A stretch of DNA of 64,000 nt, taken from NCBI GenBank assembly GCA_958453305.1, contig CAUDXH010000003.1, positions 1 through 64,000 on the forward strand. The letters are read 5' to 3'. The translations under genes were made by a program, and so were the position numbers. The notes beneath the pieces were generated by a model. It was not told the DNA's origin. It saw nothing but the letters and a program-made list of their open reading frames with translations, and searched no databases. This stretch comes from an uncultured Bacteroides sp. (GTDB taxonomy: Bacteria; Bacteroidota; Bacteroidia; Bacteroidales; Bacteroidaceae). Positions 9,571-17,613 of the stretch are shown here, piece by piece (within the stretch, counting starts at the first letter, position 1; each line of letters begins with the position of its first letter).

Positions 9571-9624
9571 GTTGCATCTTCTTGCAAAATTGATTCATGT
9601 AACATTTTTGCGAGAAGATGCAAC
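9571..9624. promoter_or_regulatory. Interrupted palindrome, candidate operator of the fructose regulator
   Basis: Arms gttgcatcttcttgcaaaa (9571-9589) and ttttgcgagaagatgcaac (9606-9624) are inverted copies with one mismatch over 19 bp, spaced by 16 bp. Relative to the predicted start at 9525 the element spans about -46 to -99, a standard position for an AraC-type activator. On the minus strand the right arm is followed by aatttttaacc, so it could also act as the lgt terminator. The two roles are not exclusive. Confidence 0.6.
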
Positions 9625-9669
9625 CATATTTCTATTTGTCAGCCGGTTGCTTTTATGATATTTGAGACG

Positions 9670-10497
9670 TTAGAACGCCTCTTTGCGTTTCTTGCAGGTA
9701 GCTATCAGATAAATTCCCAGTAAGATGAGCGGTACGCTTAGCCACTGACCGATATTCAGTGTCATGTTTGCCTCTTCTGCTACTTGCGGATTTTTCATGA
9801 ACTCCAGTCCAAACCGTGCCCCGAAGAAGATGAGCAGAGAGACTCCCGTAATCAGTCCGATTTGCTTCTGGGCATGAAGCTTGTGATACATCAGCCATGA
9901 GGTGACCAGTGCGGCGAGGCAGTAAAGCATTTCATAAATCTGGGTAGGGTGACAAGGAAGCGAAACTCCGTTTTGATTATACAGCTCTTGCCATTCGCGG
10001 GAACGGATAAATTCGAAGCCCCAAGGCAGCGTGGTGGGGAATCCGAAAATTTCAGAGTTCATCAGATTGCCGAAGCGGATGCACATACACACGATGGCTA
10101 CTGCAGGAATCATCCGGTCGAAGAGCCACCAGACATTTTTTTTTGTGACGGTTTTTGAATACCACACCAAGGCCAGGATAAGTGCAAACACTCCACCATG
10201 GCTGGCCAGTCCCCCTTTCCATATCTTGAAGATTTCGGCAGGGTGACTTCCGTAGTAGTCCCATTCATAAAACAGGCAATGTCCTAAGCGGGCACCAATT
10301 ACACTGCTGAGTATGCAATAGATAAAAAGTTTGTCTGCCCAATTTTCAGGATACCCTTCTTTCTTAAACAGGCGAGACACCATTTCATAGGCGAGGATAA
10401 ATCCCATTCCCCACATGAGTCCGTACCAACGGATTTCAAGTCCTCCTAAATGAATCAACACGGGGTCAACGTCCCATACGATACTTGCTAAAGTCAT
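9670..10497 (-). CDS. lgt: Prolipoprotein diacylglyceryl transferase
   Basis: This inner-membrane enzyme transfers diacylglycerol from phosphatidylglycerol to the lipobox cysteine, the first step in making the many lipoproteins encoded nearby. The 275-aa protein shows the Lgt signature (RFGNLMNSEI, residues 141-150), the essential-His region GGLASHGG (H100) and HPTQIYE. I chose ATG at 10497 (MTLASIVWDVDP) because it matches the usual Lgt N-terminus; the frame stays open to 10635, but that extension is basic and overlaps the ddh terminator. It follows ddh and precedes the fructan operon on the same strand. Confidence 0.95.
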   Translation of the reverse strand: MTLASIVWDVDPVLIHLGGLEIRWYGLMWGMGFILAYEMVSRLFKKEGYPENWADKLFIYCILSSVIGARLGHCLFYEWDYYGSHPAEIFKIWKGGLASHGGVFALILALVWYSKTVTKKNVWWLFDRMIPAVAIVCMCIRFGNLMNSEIFGFPTTLPWGFEFIRSREWQELYNQNGVSLPCHPTQIYEMLYCLAALVTSWLMYHKLHAQKQIGLITGVSLLIFFGARFGLEFMKNPQVAEEANMTLNIGQWLSVPLILLGIYLIATCKKRKEAF

Positions 10498-10590
10498 TTC
10501 TTTCAGTTTTAAGTTTTTTCTTATTCTTGAAGCGCAGATTGTTTTAAGAATGAATGCTTTGATATGCCTGCGCTTGTTGCGCAAAGTAAC

Positions 10591-10624
10591 AAAAAAAAGG
10601 TTTTCTTTCAAAAGAAAACCTTTG
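10591..10624 (-). terminator. Intrinsic terminator of ddh
   Basis: On the minus strand a stem of aaaggttttctt/aagaaaacctt is followed by a run of T (complement of aaaaaaaa at 10591-10598). It is a good rho-independent terminator 60 bp after the ddh stop. Just beyond, at 10582-10589, the minus strand reads TTACTTTG, one base from a -7 element, which could serve lgt. Confidence 0.8.
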
Positions 10625-10684
10625 GTAAATAACACTCCCTATGGAGCAGAAATATCTTTCTGTTCTGCCTGTATGGTTAGGATA

Positions 10685-11584
10685 TTAAACCAGATGGGCA
10701 ATCAGCTCTTCGCGGTCGCCTTCCAGCAAGTCGATTACAGGCACTTCAATCAGGGTGTAACATCCTGGATTCTGACGCATGGAAGCACGTGCTGCGCATA
10801 CCAGTACCTGTGCGGTAAGTGCCGGGTTGTTAATCTTCATGTCAAATTCAAATAGCTGGTTGTGCGTTTTTCCGGATACCCCTTTACGTACCAGGTTTAC
10901 GCCGTGTCCCACGTCATTTAAGTCATCCACGCAAGGAACCTGTATTACATGGGTTTCGTCGTTTACAAAATAAGGATCGGCCTTGATGGCAGCTTCTACT
11001 GTCTTGAAGTTGGCACCTTCTTCCAGTTCTACGTAAACCATGCGGCGGTGAATGCCTGTACCTACAGGAATCGTCATTGACAGCGCATCTTTAACTCCGG
11101 CAATGGCACGTACAGCCACGGAGTGTCCCATGCTGCGTCCCGGACCGAAGTTGGTATAAGTAATACCTTTTGGAGCGATGGCTTGCAGTAGGGTACGTAC
11201 CACTGAGTCGCTTCCCGGATCCCATCCGGCAGAAATAACCGCAACTGCATTATGGGCTTGTGCTGTTTCATTCAGCGAACGGCGTAGGCTGGTAATTTGT
11301 GTATGAATGTCAAAGCTGTCAACCGTATTGATACCCAGAGCCAGAATTTCTTTTGCATACTGTTCTACACTGCGGGTAGGAGTGGCAAGGATGGCTACAT
11401 CTACGTTATCAAGTTCCTTGATATCTTTTACCACAGGGTAGTCGGCAAGCTCGGCCGGTTTGTTTTCAGCTCCGCTGCGGCGTACAATACCTGCCACCTC
11501 AAAATCGGGGGCAGCTTCAAGTGCTTCGAGTGCAAATTTTCCGATATTTCCGTAACCTACTACGGCGGCTCTAATCTTTTTCAT
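10685..11584 (-). CDS. ddh: meso-diaminopimelate D-dehydrogenase
   Basis: The enzyme (299 aa) interconverts meso-diaminopimelate and tetrahydrodipicolinate with NADP+/NADPH, giving a one-step route in lysine and peptidoglycan precursor synthesis. The N-terminal Rossmann motif GYGNIG starts at residue 10. The region ISAGWDPGSDSVVRTL and the following FGPGRSMGHSVAVRAI are characteristic of DAP dehydrogenase, as is the full length. It stands as a single gene with its own promoter (11631-11659) and terminator (10591-10624). Confidence 0.93.
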   Translation of the reverse strand: MKKIRAAVVGYGNIGKFALEALEAAPDFEVAGIVRRSGAENKPAELADYPVVKDIKELDNVDVAILATPTRSVEQYAKEILALGINTVDSFDIHTQITSLRRSLNETAQAHNAVAVISAGWDPGSDSVVRTLLQAIAPKGITYTNFGPGRSMGHSVAVRAIAGVKDALSMTIPVGTGIHRRMVYVELEEGANFKTVEAAIKADPYFVNDETHVIQVPCVDDLNDVGHGVNLVRKGVSGKTHNQLFEFDMKINNPALTAQVLVCAARASMRQNPGCYTLIEVPVIDLLEGDREELIAHLV

Positions 11585-11630
11585 AATTTTTCCTTTTATT
11601 TAGTTTGATCTTTTGTTTACTGTGATGTTG

Positions 11631-11659
11631 CAAAAATACAGAATTAGAATGATTCCAAA
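11631..11659 (-). promoter_or_regulatory. ddh promoter (-33 and -7)
   Basis: The minus strand has TTTG at 11659-11656 and TATTTTTG at 11638-11631, matching the Bacteroides -33/-7 pair with 21-bp start-to-start spacing. The transcript would start near 11624, 40 nt before the ATG. Confidence 0.6.
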
Positions 11660-11710
11660 CAAGAAGAATTGTCGGTAATTTAAAAGAAATATGACCAAAC
11701 TTACAATTTA

Positions 11711-11718
11711 TAACTTTG
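11711..11718 (+). promoter_or_regulatory. ruvA promoter -7 element that decides the start codon
   Basis: TAACTTTG is a perfect -7 match with a start expected near 11725. The in-frame ATG at 11691 lies upstream of this element, so translation must begin later, at 11763. No good -33 element is seen. Confidence 0.6.
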
Positions 11719-11762
11719 TTATGGTTATTTTTGCTGTTCAAATTCGAATTTGTTATAAAAAT

Positions 11763-12359
11763 ATGATTGAATACATTAAAGGAGAACTTGCGGATATTAC
11801 GCCTGCCATGGCTGTTGTTGACTGCAACGGGGTGGGCTATGGAATAAATGTGTCTTTGAATACCTATTCTGCAATTCAAGGAAAGAAAGAAGTGAAGTTA
11901 TTTATCTATGAGGCGATTCGTGAAGATGCCTATGTGCTTTACGGTTTTGCTACCAAGCAGGAGCGTGAATTGTTTTTGATGTTGATAACTGTATCAGGCA
12001 TTGGAGGAAATACTGCCCGCATGATTCTTTCGGCTCTTTCACCTTCTGAACTTTGTAATGTGATAAGCAGTGGAAATGAAAAATTACTGAAAACAGTAAA
12101 AGGTATAGGATTGAAGACTGCCCAGCGTATCATTGTAGAGTTGAAAGATAAGATTGCCTTAATGGGGGGAGAACCCTCTTCGGCTTTGCCTTTACCGGCA
12201 GCAGCGGCTCATTCGGAAGTTTATGAAGAGGCAATAGCTGCACTTACCATGTTGGGCTTTGCTCCGGCTCCTTCTCAGAAAGTGGTTTCGGCTATATTGA
12301 AGGAAGAGCCCTCGGCTGCAGTAGAGCAGGTTATCAAGCTGGCATTAAAGCGCCTTTAA
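11763..12359 (+). CDS. ruvA: Holliday junction branch-migration protein RuvA
   Basis: RuvA binds four-way junctions and loads the RuvB motor during recombination repair. The 198-aa protein has the OB-fold N-terminus (MIEYIKGELADITP), the two helix-hairpin-helix motifs (LITVSGIGGNTARMIL and TVKGIGLKTAQRIIVEL) and the C-terminal RuvB-contacting helices after an Ala/Pro-rich linker. I chose ATG at 11763 because it gives the standard RuvA N-terminus and lies downstream of the -7 element. ruvB and ruvC are not next to it. It converges with nadK on a shared terminator. Confidence 0.95.
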   Translation: MIEYIKGELADITPAMAVVDCNGVGYGINVSLNTYSAIQGKKEVKLFIYEAIREDAYVLYGFATKQERELFLMLITVSGIGGNTARMILSALSPSELCNVISSGNEKLLKTVKGIGLKTAQRIIVELKDKIALMGGEPSSALPLPAAAAHSEVYEEAIAALTMLGFAPAPSQKVVSAILKEEPSAAVEQVIKLALKRL

Positions 12360-12391
12360 ACCATATGGAAAGAACTCTTTCAGTGAGTAAT

Positions 12392-12436
12392 AAAAACGCC
12401 TAATCATTTCACTCAGAATGATTAGGCGTTTTTATT
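12392..12436. terminator. Bidirectional terminator between ruvA and nadK
   Basis: A perfect 17-bp stem (aaaaacgcctaatcatt at 12392-12408 with its complement at 12417-12433) with an 8-nt loop is flanked by A-run and T-run. It can end both convergent transcripts. Confidence 0.9.
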
Positions 12437-12475
12437 TAAATGTCAGGACGTTTTGAAGCTGATGACAAAGCATCT

Positions 12476-13360
12476 TTATCCCCGGCTGTCAATGCCCCAC
12501 ATCATCTTCTCGCGCAGGGTATTAAAAAAAGAATGATGACAGCGCTTTACGATACGTATATGATAGTCGGCCCGGCGGATGGTAAGCCGGGTTCCTTCCC
12601 GGCATGTTTCACTGCGCCCGTCGATAGCCACGAGGAAGTTATGGCTCCGGCTTTCCACATCGAGGGTTATTTCCCAGTCATCGCGAATCACTATCGGACG
12701 AACGTTGAGGCTGTGAGGAGCGACGGCTGTCAGTCCGATGGTTCCGCTCTGAGGAACGAGAATCGGACCTCCTACACTCAGCGAATATCCGGTAGAGCCG
12801 GTGGGAGTGGTTATAATCAGTCCGTCGGCTTGATACACATTCAGCAGTTCTCCGTTGATATAGGCGTGGATGGTAATCATCGACGAACTGTCACGCTTGA
12901 GGATTGCTATTTCATTCAGTCCGTAAGGATTCCCTTTCAAGACCTGTCCGTTACAGGTCAGCTTTAATACCCGCCGGGGTTCCGCCAGATACATTCCCTG
13001 GTAAATTTCATTGAAAGCCTCCTCCATCTGGTCTGGTGATATATCAGCCAGAAAGCCTAATCGCCCGGTGTTGATTCCTAAAATAGGAATCTCTTTATCG
13101 CCTACATAACTTGCTGCTTTCAGGAAAGTTCCGTCGCCGCCGATGCTTAAAGCCATATCTGCATGAAACTGGTTCCCTTCAAATACTTCTAAGTTTGTCA
13201 AATCGGCTCTGGTATGGTTTTGCAAGAAATGATAGAACTCGCTATGTATGCAGATTTGTGCTTCTTTACGGCGCAGGATATCCAGCAAGTGGGTTACATG
13301 CGCTGATTTATGTTCTTGAAAAGTATTGCCAAAGAGGGCGAATCTCATGGTCTGTTGCAT
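12476..13360 (-). CDS. nadK: NAD kinase
   Basis: This ATP-NAD kinase (294 aa) makes NADP+. It shows the GGDGT motif (residues 74-78), the downstream LGINTGRLGFLAD, and the conserved TPTGSTGYSLSVGGP region of the NAD-binding domain. The start could be ATG at 13360 or 13348 (MRFALFGNTFQ); the second resembles related proteins more. It is divergent from pdxJ, with predicted promoters facing each other at 13413-13441. Confidence 0.93.
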   Translation of the reverse strand: MQQTMRFALFGNTFQEHKSAHVTHLLDILRRKEAQICIHSEFYHFLQNHTRADLTNLEVFEGNQFHADMALSIGGDGTFLKAASYVGDKEIPILGINTGRLGFLADISPDQMEEAFNEIYQGMYLAEPRRVLKLTCNGQVLKGNPYGLNEIAILKRDSSSMITIHAYINGELLNVYQADGLIITTPTGSTGYSLSVGGPILVPQSGTIGLTAVAPHSLNVRPIVIRDDWEITLDVESRSHNFLVAIDGRSETCREGTRLTIRRADYHIRIVKRCHHSFFNTLREKMMWGIDSRG

Positions 13361-13412
13361 ATTTTATCAATCTTTTTAAGGATAATCATAACAGGTTTAT
13401 CACAAATCCTGT

Positions 13413-13441
13413 TAACTTTGCAAGTTGTTGGTGCAAAGATA
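13413..13441. promoter_or_regulatory. Face-to-face promoters of pdxJ (+) and nadK (-)
   Basis: The plus strand has TAACTTTG at 13413-13420, expected to start pdxJ near 13427. The minus strand has TATCTTTG at 13441-13434, expected to start nadK near the same base. The two -7 elements point at each other, so polymerase binding at one should block the other. A long leader (about 120 nt) precedes pdxJ. Confidence 0.55.
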
Positions 13442-13549
13442 GGGAAAGGCAAGGGCAAAACCGAGTCAAAAGTCTACTTTTGAGCGAGAGTGTTGCCATA
13501 CCGCATCCTGTCTTCAGGGAACAAAGGTAACAAAAAACATACAAACAAT

Positions 13550-14263
13550 ATGACAAAATTAAGTGTTAATATAAACAAGATAGCAACCTTGCGTAATGCG
13601 CGTGGAGGAAATAATCCGGATGTAGAGCAAGTGGCTAAAGACTGTGAGGCTTATGGGGCTGAGGGGATAACGGTTCATCCGCGTCCGGATGAACGCCATA
13701 TACGCTATGCCGATGTTTATGCGCTTCGTCCGCAAGTAAAGACCGAGTTTAATATCGAAGGCTACCCTTCAAAAGAGTTTATCGACTTGGTATTGCGGGT
13801 ACGTCCCCATCAGGTAACTCTGGTTCCTGATGCTCCGGATCAGATAACGTCGAATGCCGGATGGGATACCAAAACTCATTTTGCTTTTCTGACCGACTTG
13901 ATGGATACGTTTGGTACGGCAGGTATCCGTACCTCTATTTTTGTGGGAACGGATGTAGAAATGATAGAGTATGCAGCCAAGACCGGAGCCGACCGCGTGG
14001 AACTGTATACCGAGCCTTATGCGGCAGTTTATCCGGAAAACCCGGAACAGGCCATTGCTCCGTTTGTCCAGGCAGCCGGTGTGGTTCGTAAATTAGGTAT
14101 GGGGCTGAATGCCGGACACGATTTAAGCCTGCAGAATCTGAAATATTTCCATGATAATATACCTTGGCTGGATGAAGTTTCCATTGGCCATGCACTGATA
14201 TGTGATGCGCTTTATTTGGGATTGCAGAAAACGATTGAAGAATATAAAAATTGCCTTCGCTGA
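13550..14263 (+). CDS. pdxJ: Pyridoxine 5'-phosphate synthase
   Basis: PdxJ condenses 3-amino-2-oxopropyl phosphate with deoxyxylulose 5-phosphate to give pyridoxine 5'-phosphate, the last ring-forming step of the DXP-dependent vitamin B6 route. The 237-aa protein begins with the typical LSVNINKIATLRNARGGN and has the EGITVHPRPDERHI loop and the C-terminal GLNAGHDL...EVSIGHALICDAL motifs. I chose ATG at 13550 over an upstream in-frame start at 13490 because this N-terminus matches the family. It is the first gene of a seven-gene run and ends 2 bp before exbB. Confidence 0.95.
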   Translation: MTKLSVNINKIATLRNARGGNNPDVEQVAKDCEAYGAEGITVHPRPDERHIRYADVYALRPQVKTEFNIEGYPSKEFIDLVLRVRPHQVTLVPDAPDQITSNAGWDTKTHFAFLTDLMDTFGTAGIRTSIFVGTDVEMIEYAAKTGADRVELYTEPYAAVYPENPEQAIAPFVQAAGVVRKLGMGLNAGHDLSLQNLKYFHDNIPWLDEVSIGHALICDALYLGLQKTIEEYKNCLR

Positions 14264-14265
14264 TT

Positions 14266-14985
14266 ATGATGACATTGACTTTACTGGCAGCTGCACAGAC
14301 AGTTGCCGATACTTTAACAGGTGCTAATCCGGTTTTGACACCGTTGGCATCGGGAGAACCTCAGATGAATTTGTGGGAAATGGCTTGCAAGGGAGGTTGG
14401 ATTATGGTGGTACTGGCGCTGATGTCGGTAGTTGCTTTCTATATCTTTTTCGAACGTGCCGTAACTATCCGTAAGGCAGGCAAGGAAGACCCCTTGTTTA
14501 TGGAGCGCATCCGTGACTATATAAAGTCGGGTGAAATCAAGTCGGCTATTAACTATTGCCGCATCACGAACACCCCTTCTGCACGGATGATTGAAAAGGG
14601 GATTACCCGTATGGAGCGTCCGGTAGCCGATATTCAGGCAGCCATTGAAAATACAGGTAATATAGAAGTAGCCAAGTTGGAAAACGGACTTTCCATAATG
14701 GCTACCATTTCAAGTGGAGCTCCGATGTTAGGCTTCCTGGGTACAGTGACCGGAATGGTACGTGCTTTCTGGAATATGGCCAATGCGGGGAATAATATTG
14801 ATATTACTTTGCTCTCAAGCGGTATTTATGAAGCGATGATTACCACTGTAGGCGGACTGGTGGTGGGTATTGCTGCCATGTTTGCTTATAATCATCTGGT
14901 ATACAGAGTAGATAAGGTGGTGAGTCAGATGGAAGCCCGTACGATGGCTTTCATGGATTTGCTCAATGAGCCGAACGATAAATAA
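14266..14985 (+). CDS. exbB: ExbB/TolQ-type proton channel subunit
   Basis: This inner-membrane protein (239 aa) is the MotA/TolQ/ExbB partner that, with ExbD, couples the proton gradient to TonB. It has an N-terminal hydrophobic stretch, a first membrane helix (about 45-65), and the C-terminal pair of helices with the signature ISSGAPMLGFLGTVTGMVRAF followed by LLSSGIYEAMITTVGGLVVGI. The start is ATG at 14266 or 14269, 2 bp after pdxJ, so the two are translationally close. With the next two genes it probably powers the outer-membrane receptors in this window. Confidence 0.9.
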   Translation: MMTLTLLAAAQTVADTLTGANPVLTPLASGEPQMNLWEMACKGGWIMVVLALMSVVAFYIFFERAVTIRKAGKEDPLFMERIRDYIKSGEIKSAINYCRITNTPSARMIEKGITRMERPVADIQAAIENTGNIEVAKLENGLSIMATISSGAPMLGFLGTVTGMVRAFWNMANAGNNIDITLLSSGIYEAMITTVGGLVVGIAAMFAYNHLVYRVDKVVSQMEARTMAFMDLLNEPNDK

Positions 14986-14993
14986 ACGGGCGT

Positions 14994-15410
14994 ATGGCAC
15001 TGAAAAGAAGACAAAAGATATTGCCCAGTTTTAGTATGTCGTCAATGACGGACTTGATTTTCCTGTTGTTGATCTTCTTTATGATTACTTCGACCATGGT
15101 TTCGCCTAATGCCATTAAGGTGTTGCTTCCTCAAGGATCGGAGCAGACCTCTGCCAAGCCGATGGCTCGGGTAATTATAGATAAGGAGTTGAACTATTAC
15201 GGGGCTTTTGGCAAAGAAGACGAAATGCCGCTTGCCGTTGATGAAATTCCGGCATTTCTTCAGGAGTGCGCCCGGAAAGAACCGGAAATGTATGTGGCTC
15301 TTTATGCCGACGAATCGATTCCTTACCGTGAGATTGTGCGTATTCTGAATATTGCAAACGAGAATCATTTTAAAATGGTGTTGGCTACACGCCGACCTGA
15401 CAAGAATTAA
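14994..15410 (+). CDS. exbD: ExbD/TolR-type proton channel subunit
   Basis: The 138-aa protein has a short cytoplasmic N-terminus, one membrane helix (MTDLIFLLLIFFMITSTM, about residues 18-35) and a periplasmic domain. An Asp at the start of the helix (TDLIFLL) matches the essential proton-carrying residue of ExbD/TolR. It sits 8 bp after exbB and 10 bp before the TonB-like gene. Confidence 0.92.
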   Translation: MALKRRQKILPSFSMSSMTDLIFLLLIFFMITSTMVSPNAIKVLLPQGSEQTSAKPMARVIIDKELNYYGAFGKEDEMPLAVDEIPAFLQECARKEPEMYVALYADESIPYREIVRILNIANENHFKMVLATRRPDKN

Positions 15411-15420
15411 CCGTTAAGTG

Positions 15421-16293
15421 ATGAAACGAAGTAAGATAACGGGAATCATCGGAACAGTGGTGCTTCATGTGCTGGTGCTGTTGTTGCTTTTTCTTCTGAC
15501 CCTTACCAAACCGGATGTACAAGAAGAAGGAGGAGTACCTGTTATGCTTGGAAATACGGAACAGGCCGCAGGGGATGCTGACCCATATACGATGACGGAG
15601 GTAGACGTGTTGCCACAGCCGCCGGCCTCTGTTCCTGAACCGGAAGCAATGCCGGCTGAACCGGAAGTGAAGCAGCCTTTGATTACACAAGCTGATGAGC
15701 CTTCAGTGCAAGTAAAAAAGGAAGAACCCAAGAAGGAGAAACCTAAGAAGGAGAAGAAGCCTCTGAAAAAAACAGAGAATAAAACTCCGCAAAAAGAACC
15801 CGAAAAAAAGGTTGAACCGGAAAAGAAACCCGAGAAAACGGAAGCCGAGAAACGGGCTGAGGCTGAACGGCTCGCTGCACAGGCGGCTGCCAGCAAAATT
15901 GCCGGAGCTTTTGGTAAAGGCTCTAAAATGGGAAATAAAGGAAATGCCGGAACCGGAGCCGGGCTGCAGGGAAGTACTGCCGGAAACTCGGATGCAGGTA
16001 AAACAACGGGAGTAGGATGGAATGGCGCTTTCGATCTGAACGGACGTTCTTTGGGCGAAGGAGGTTTGCCTGAACCTATCTATAACGTGCAAGATGAAGG
16101 TAGGGTGGTGGTAACCATTGTGGTTAATCCGGCTGGACAGGTGGTGCGTACCAGTATCAATAAGCGAACTAATACTGTAAATCCAGCACTGAGAAAGGCA
16201 GCTGAAGAAGCAGCTAAAAAAGCGCGTTTTAATATGGTAGAAGGGGTGGATAACCAGAGCGGGACCATTACGTATTACTTTAAGTTGAAGTAG
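15421..16293 (+). CDS. TonB-like energy transducer
   Basis: The protein (290 aa) spans the periplasm and transmits ExbBD energy to outer-membrane receptors. It has one N-terminal membrane anchor (IIGTVVLHVLVLLLLFLLTL), a long Pro/Lys/Glu-rich spacer (about 60-155) and a C-terminal TonB-type domain (about 215-290: VVVTIVVNPAGQVV...NPALRKAAEEAAKKARF). The start is ATG at 15421; a GTG at 15418 directly precedes it. It could instead be the TolA-like partner of a Tol complex, since pdxJ-tolQ-tolR linkage is also seen in this phylum; the C-terminal domain favours TonB. Confidence 0.85.
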   Translation: MKRSKITGIIGTVVLHVLVLLLLFLLTLTKPDVQEEGGVPVMLGNTEQAAGDADPYTMTEVDVLPQPPASVPEPEAMPAEPEVKQPLITQADEPSVQVKKEEPKKEKPKKEKKPLKKTENKTPQKEPEKKVEPEKKPEKTEAEKRAEAERLAAQAAASKIAGAFGKGSKMGNKGNAGTGAGLQGSTAGNSDAGKTTGVGWNGAFDLNGRSLGEGGLPEPIYNVQDEGRVVVTIVVNPAGQVVRTSINKRTNTVNPALRKAAEEAAKKARFNMVEGVDNQSGTITYYFKLK

Positions 16294-16376
16294 TTGGTAC
16301 GCGTTCTCCTGGAGGAAGAACTTGCAAAACTTGTGATATTGAAATAAAAGTGTTCAATTTTTAATGAATGAATCTT

Positions 16377-16925
16377 ATGAAAGCTATTTGTATCTTTTTG
16401 GCTGAAGGATTTGAAGAAATGGAAGCCATGTTTCCATTGGATATCATGCGCCGTGGCGGACTGAATGTGAAGACAGTTTCTGTTACTGGAGAAAAGACAG
16501 TGGTAAGTTCTCATCGGGTACCGGTCGTGGCTGATGAGTTAATTGAAAATCTGGGTGAAGAAGATATTGAAATGATTGTCTTGCCGGGAGGAATGCCGGG
16601 AGCAACCAATCTTGACGCACATGCCGGACTGGACAAGCTTATCAGAAGTTTTGCTGCTGCCGGCAAGCCGATGGCTGCCATTTGTGCGGCTCCGTTGGTG
16701 TACGGAAAACGGGGACTGCTGAAAGGTAAAAAGGCAACTTGCTATCCGGGATTTGAACAGTATTTGGAAGGGGCTGAATATACCGGCAGTATGGTGGAAA
16801 TTACCGATAACTTTATCTTGGCTAAAGGTCCGGGAGCAGCGCCGGCATTCGGCTTTGCCATCCTTGAAAAAATGGCAGGTGCAGAGAAGGTTCAAGAAGT
16901 GAAACAGGGCATGTTAATGGCTTAA
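16377..16925 (+). CDS. DJ-1/PfpI family protein
   Basis: This cytoplasmic protein (182 aa) belongs to the DJ-1/YajL branch. It shows GFEEMEA near the N-terminus with the conserved Glu, and nucleophile C103 in the elbow AAICAAPLVYG. Family members act in protein or glyoxal damage control and redox sensing; the exact activity here is unknown. ATG at 16377 (MKAICIFLAEGFEE) fits the family start; 16368 is also in frame. The 75-bp gap after the TonB-like gene contains no clear terminator. It lies 9 bp before ispD. Confidence 0.85.
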   Translation: MKAICIFLAEGFEEMEAMFPLDIMRRGGLNVKTVSVTGEKTVVSSHRVPVVADELIENLGEEDIEMIVLPGGMPGATNLDAHAGLDKLIRSFAAAGKPMAAICAAPLVYGKRGLLKGKKATCYPGFEQYLEGAEYTGSMVEITDNFILAKGPGAAPAFGFAILEKMAGAEKVQEVKQGMLMA

Positions 16926-16934
16926 TAACTTGAA

Positions 16935-17600
16935 ATGAAGAAGTACATCATTATTGTTGCAGGAGGAAAAGGTTTGCGTATGGGGGGAGATATTCCCAAG
17001 CAGTTTGTGCCGGTAAAAGGTAAACCGGTGCTGATGCGTACGCTGGAAGCCTTTTATGCCTATGATGAACAGATGGAACTTATTTTAGTGCTTCCGGCTA
17101 ATCAGCAAGATTACTGGAAGCACTTGTGTTTGGAATACGGATTTACACTTCCTCACCAGATTGCCTCGGGAGGTGAAACACGTTTTCATTCGGTAAAAAA
17201 CGGCTTGGCTTTGATTGAAGGCGAAAACGGACTGGTCGGAGTGCACGATGGGGTACGCCCTTTTGTAACCCGTGAGGTGATTGCTGCCTGTTACGATGCG
17301 GCTGTTGAGAAAGAAGCGGTAATTCCGGTGACGGAGGTGGTAGAAACCTTGCGCTTGCTTACCGGAGAAGAGGAAAGTAAAACCGTTCCCCGGGGCTCTT
17401 ACCGGTTGGTACAGACTCCGCAGGTATTTACGGTAAGTTTGTTGAAGCAGGCTTATGGACAGGCTTATACTCCGGACTTTACAGATGATGCCTCGGTTGT
17501 GGAAGCATGGGGACATGCCGTTTATCTGGTTCCCGGCAATAGGGAGAATATCAAACTGACCACACCTTTTGACTTAAAGGTAGCTGAGGCGCTGTTATAA
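16935..17600 (+). CDS. ispD: 2-C-methyl-D-erythritol 4-phosphate cytidylyltransferase
   Basis: IspD makes CDP-methylerythritol from MEP and CTP in the non-mevalonate isoprenoid pathway. The 221-aa protein has the nucleotide-binding start IIVAGGKGLRMGGDIPKQF, followed by GVHDGVRPFVT and PRGSYRLVQTPQVF, then TDDASVVEAWG with the metal-binding region. It lies between the DJ-1 gene and recG with short gaps (9 and 13 bp) and is probably cotranscribed with them. Confidence 0.95.
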   Translation: MKKYIIIVAGGKGLRMGGDIPKQFVPVKGKPVLMRTLEAFYAYDEQMELILVLPANQQDYWKHLCLEYGFTLPHQIASGGETRFHSVKNGLALIEGENGLVGVHDGVRPFVTREVIAACYDAAVEKEAVIPVTEVVETLRLLTGEEESKTVPRGSYRLVQTPQVFTVSLLKQAYGQAYTPDFTDDASVVEAWGHAVYLVPGNRENIKLTTPFDLKVAEALL

Positions 17601-17613
17601 AAGAGAGTAGGGA

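Noticed and set aside
10498..10635. N-terminal extension of Lgt
   Set aside because: The extra 46 residues are basic and unlike the family, and the DNA overlaps the ddh terminator.
11691..11762. N-terminal extension of RuvA
   Set aside because: Its ATG is upstream of the predicted -7 element, and the standard RuvA N-terminus starts at 11763.
12440..12967. A 175-codon open frame on the plus strand
   Set aside because: It lies almost wholly opposite nadK, has no family resemblance and no promoter, and its sequence is explained by the nadK codons.
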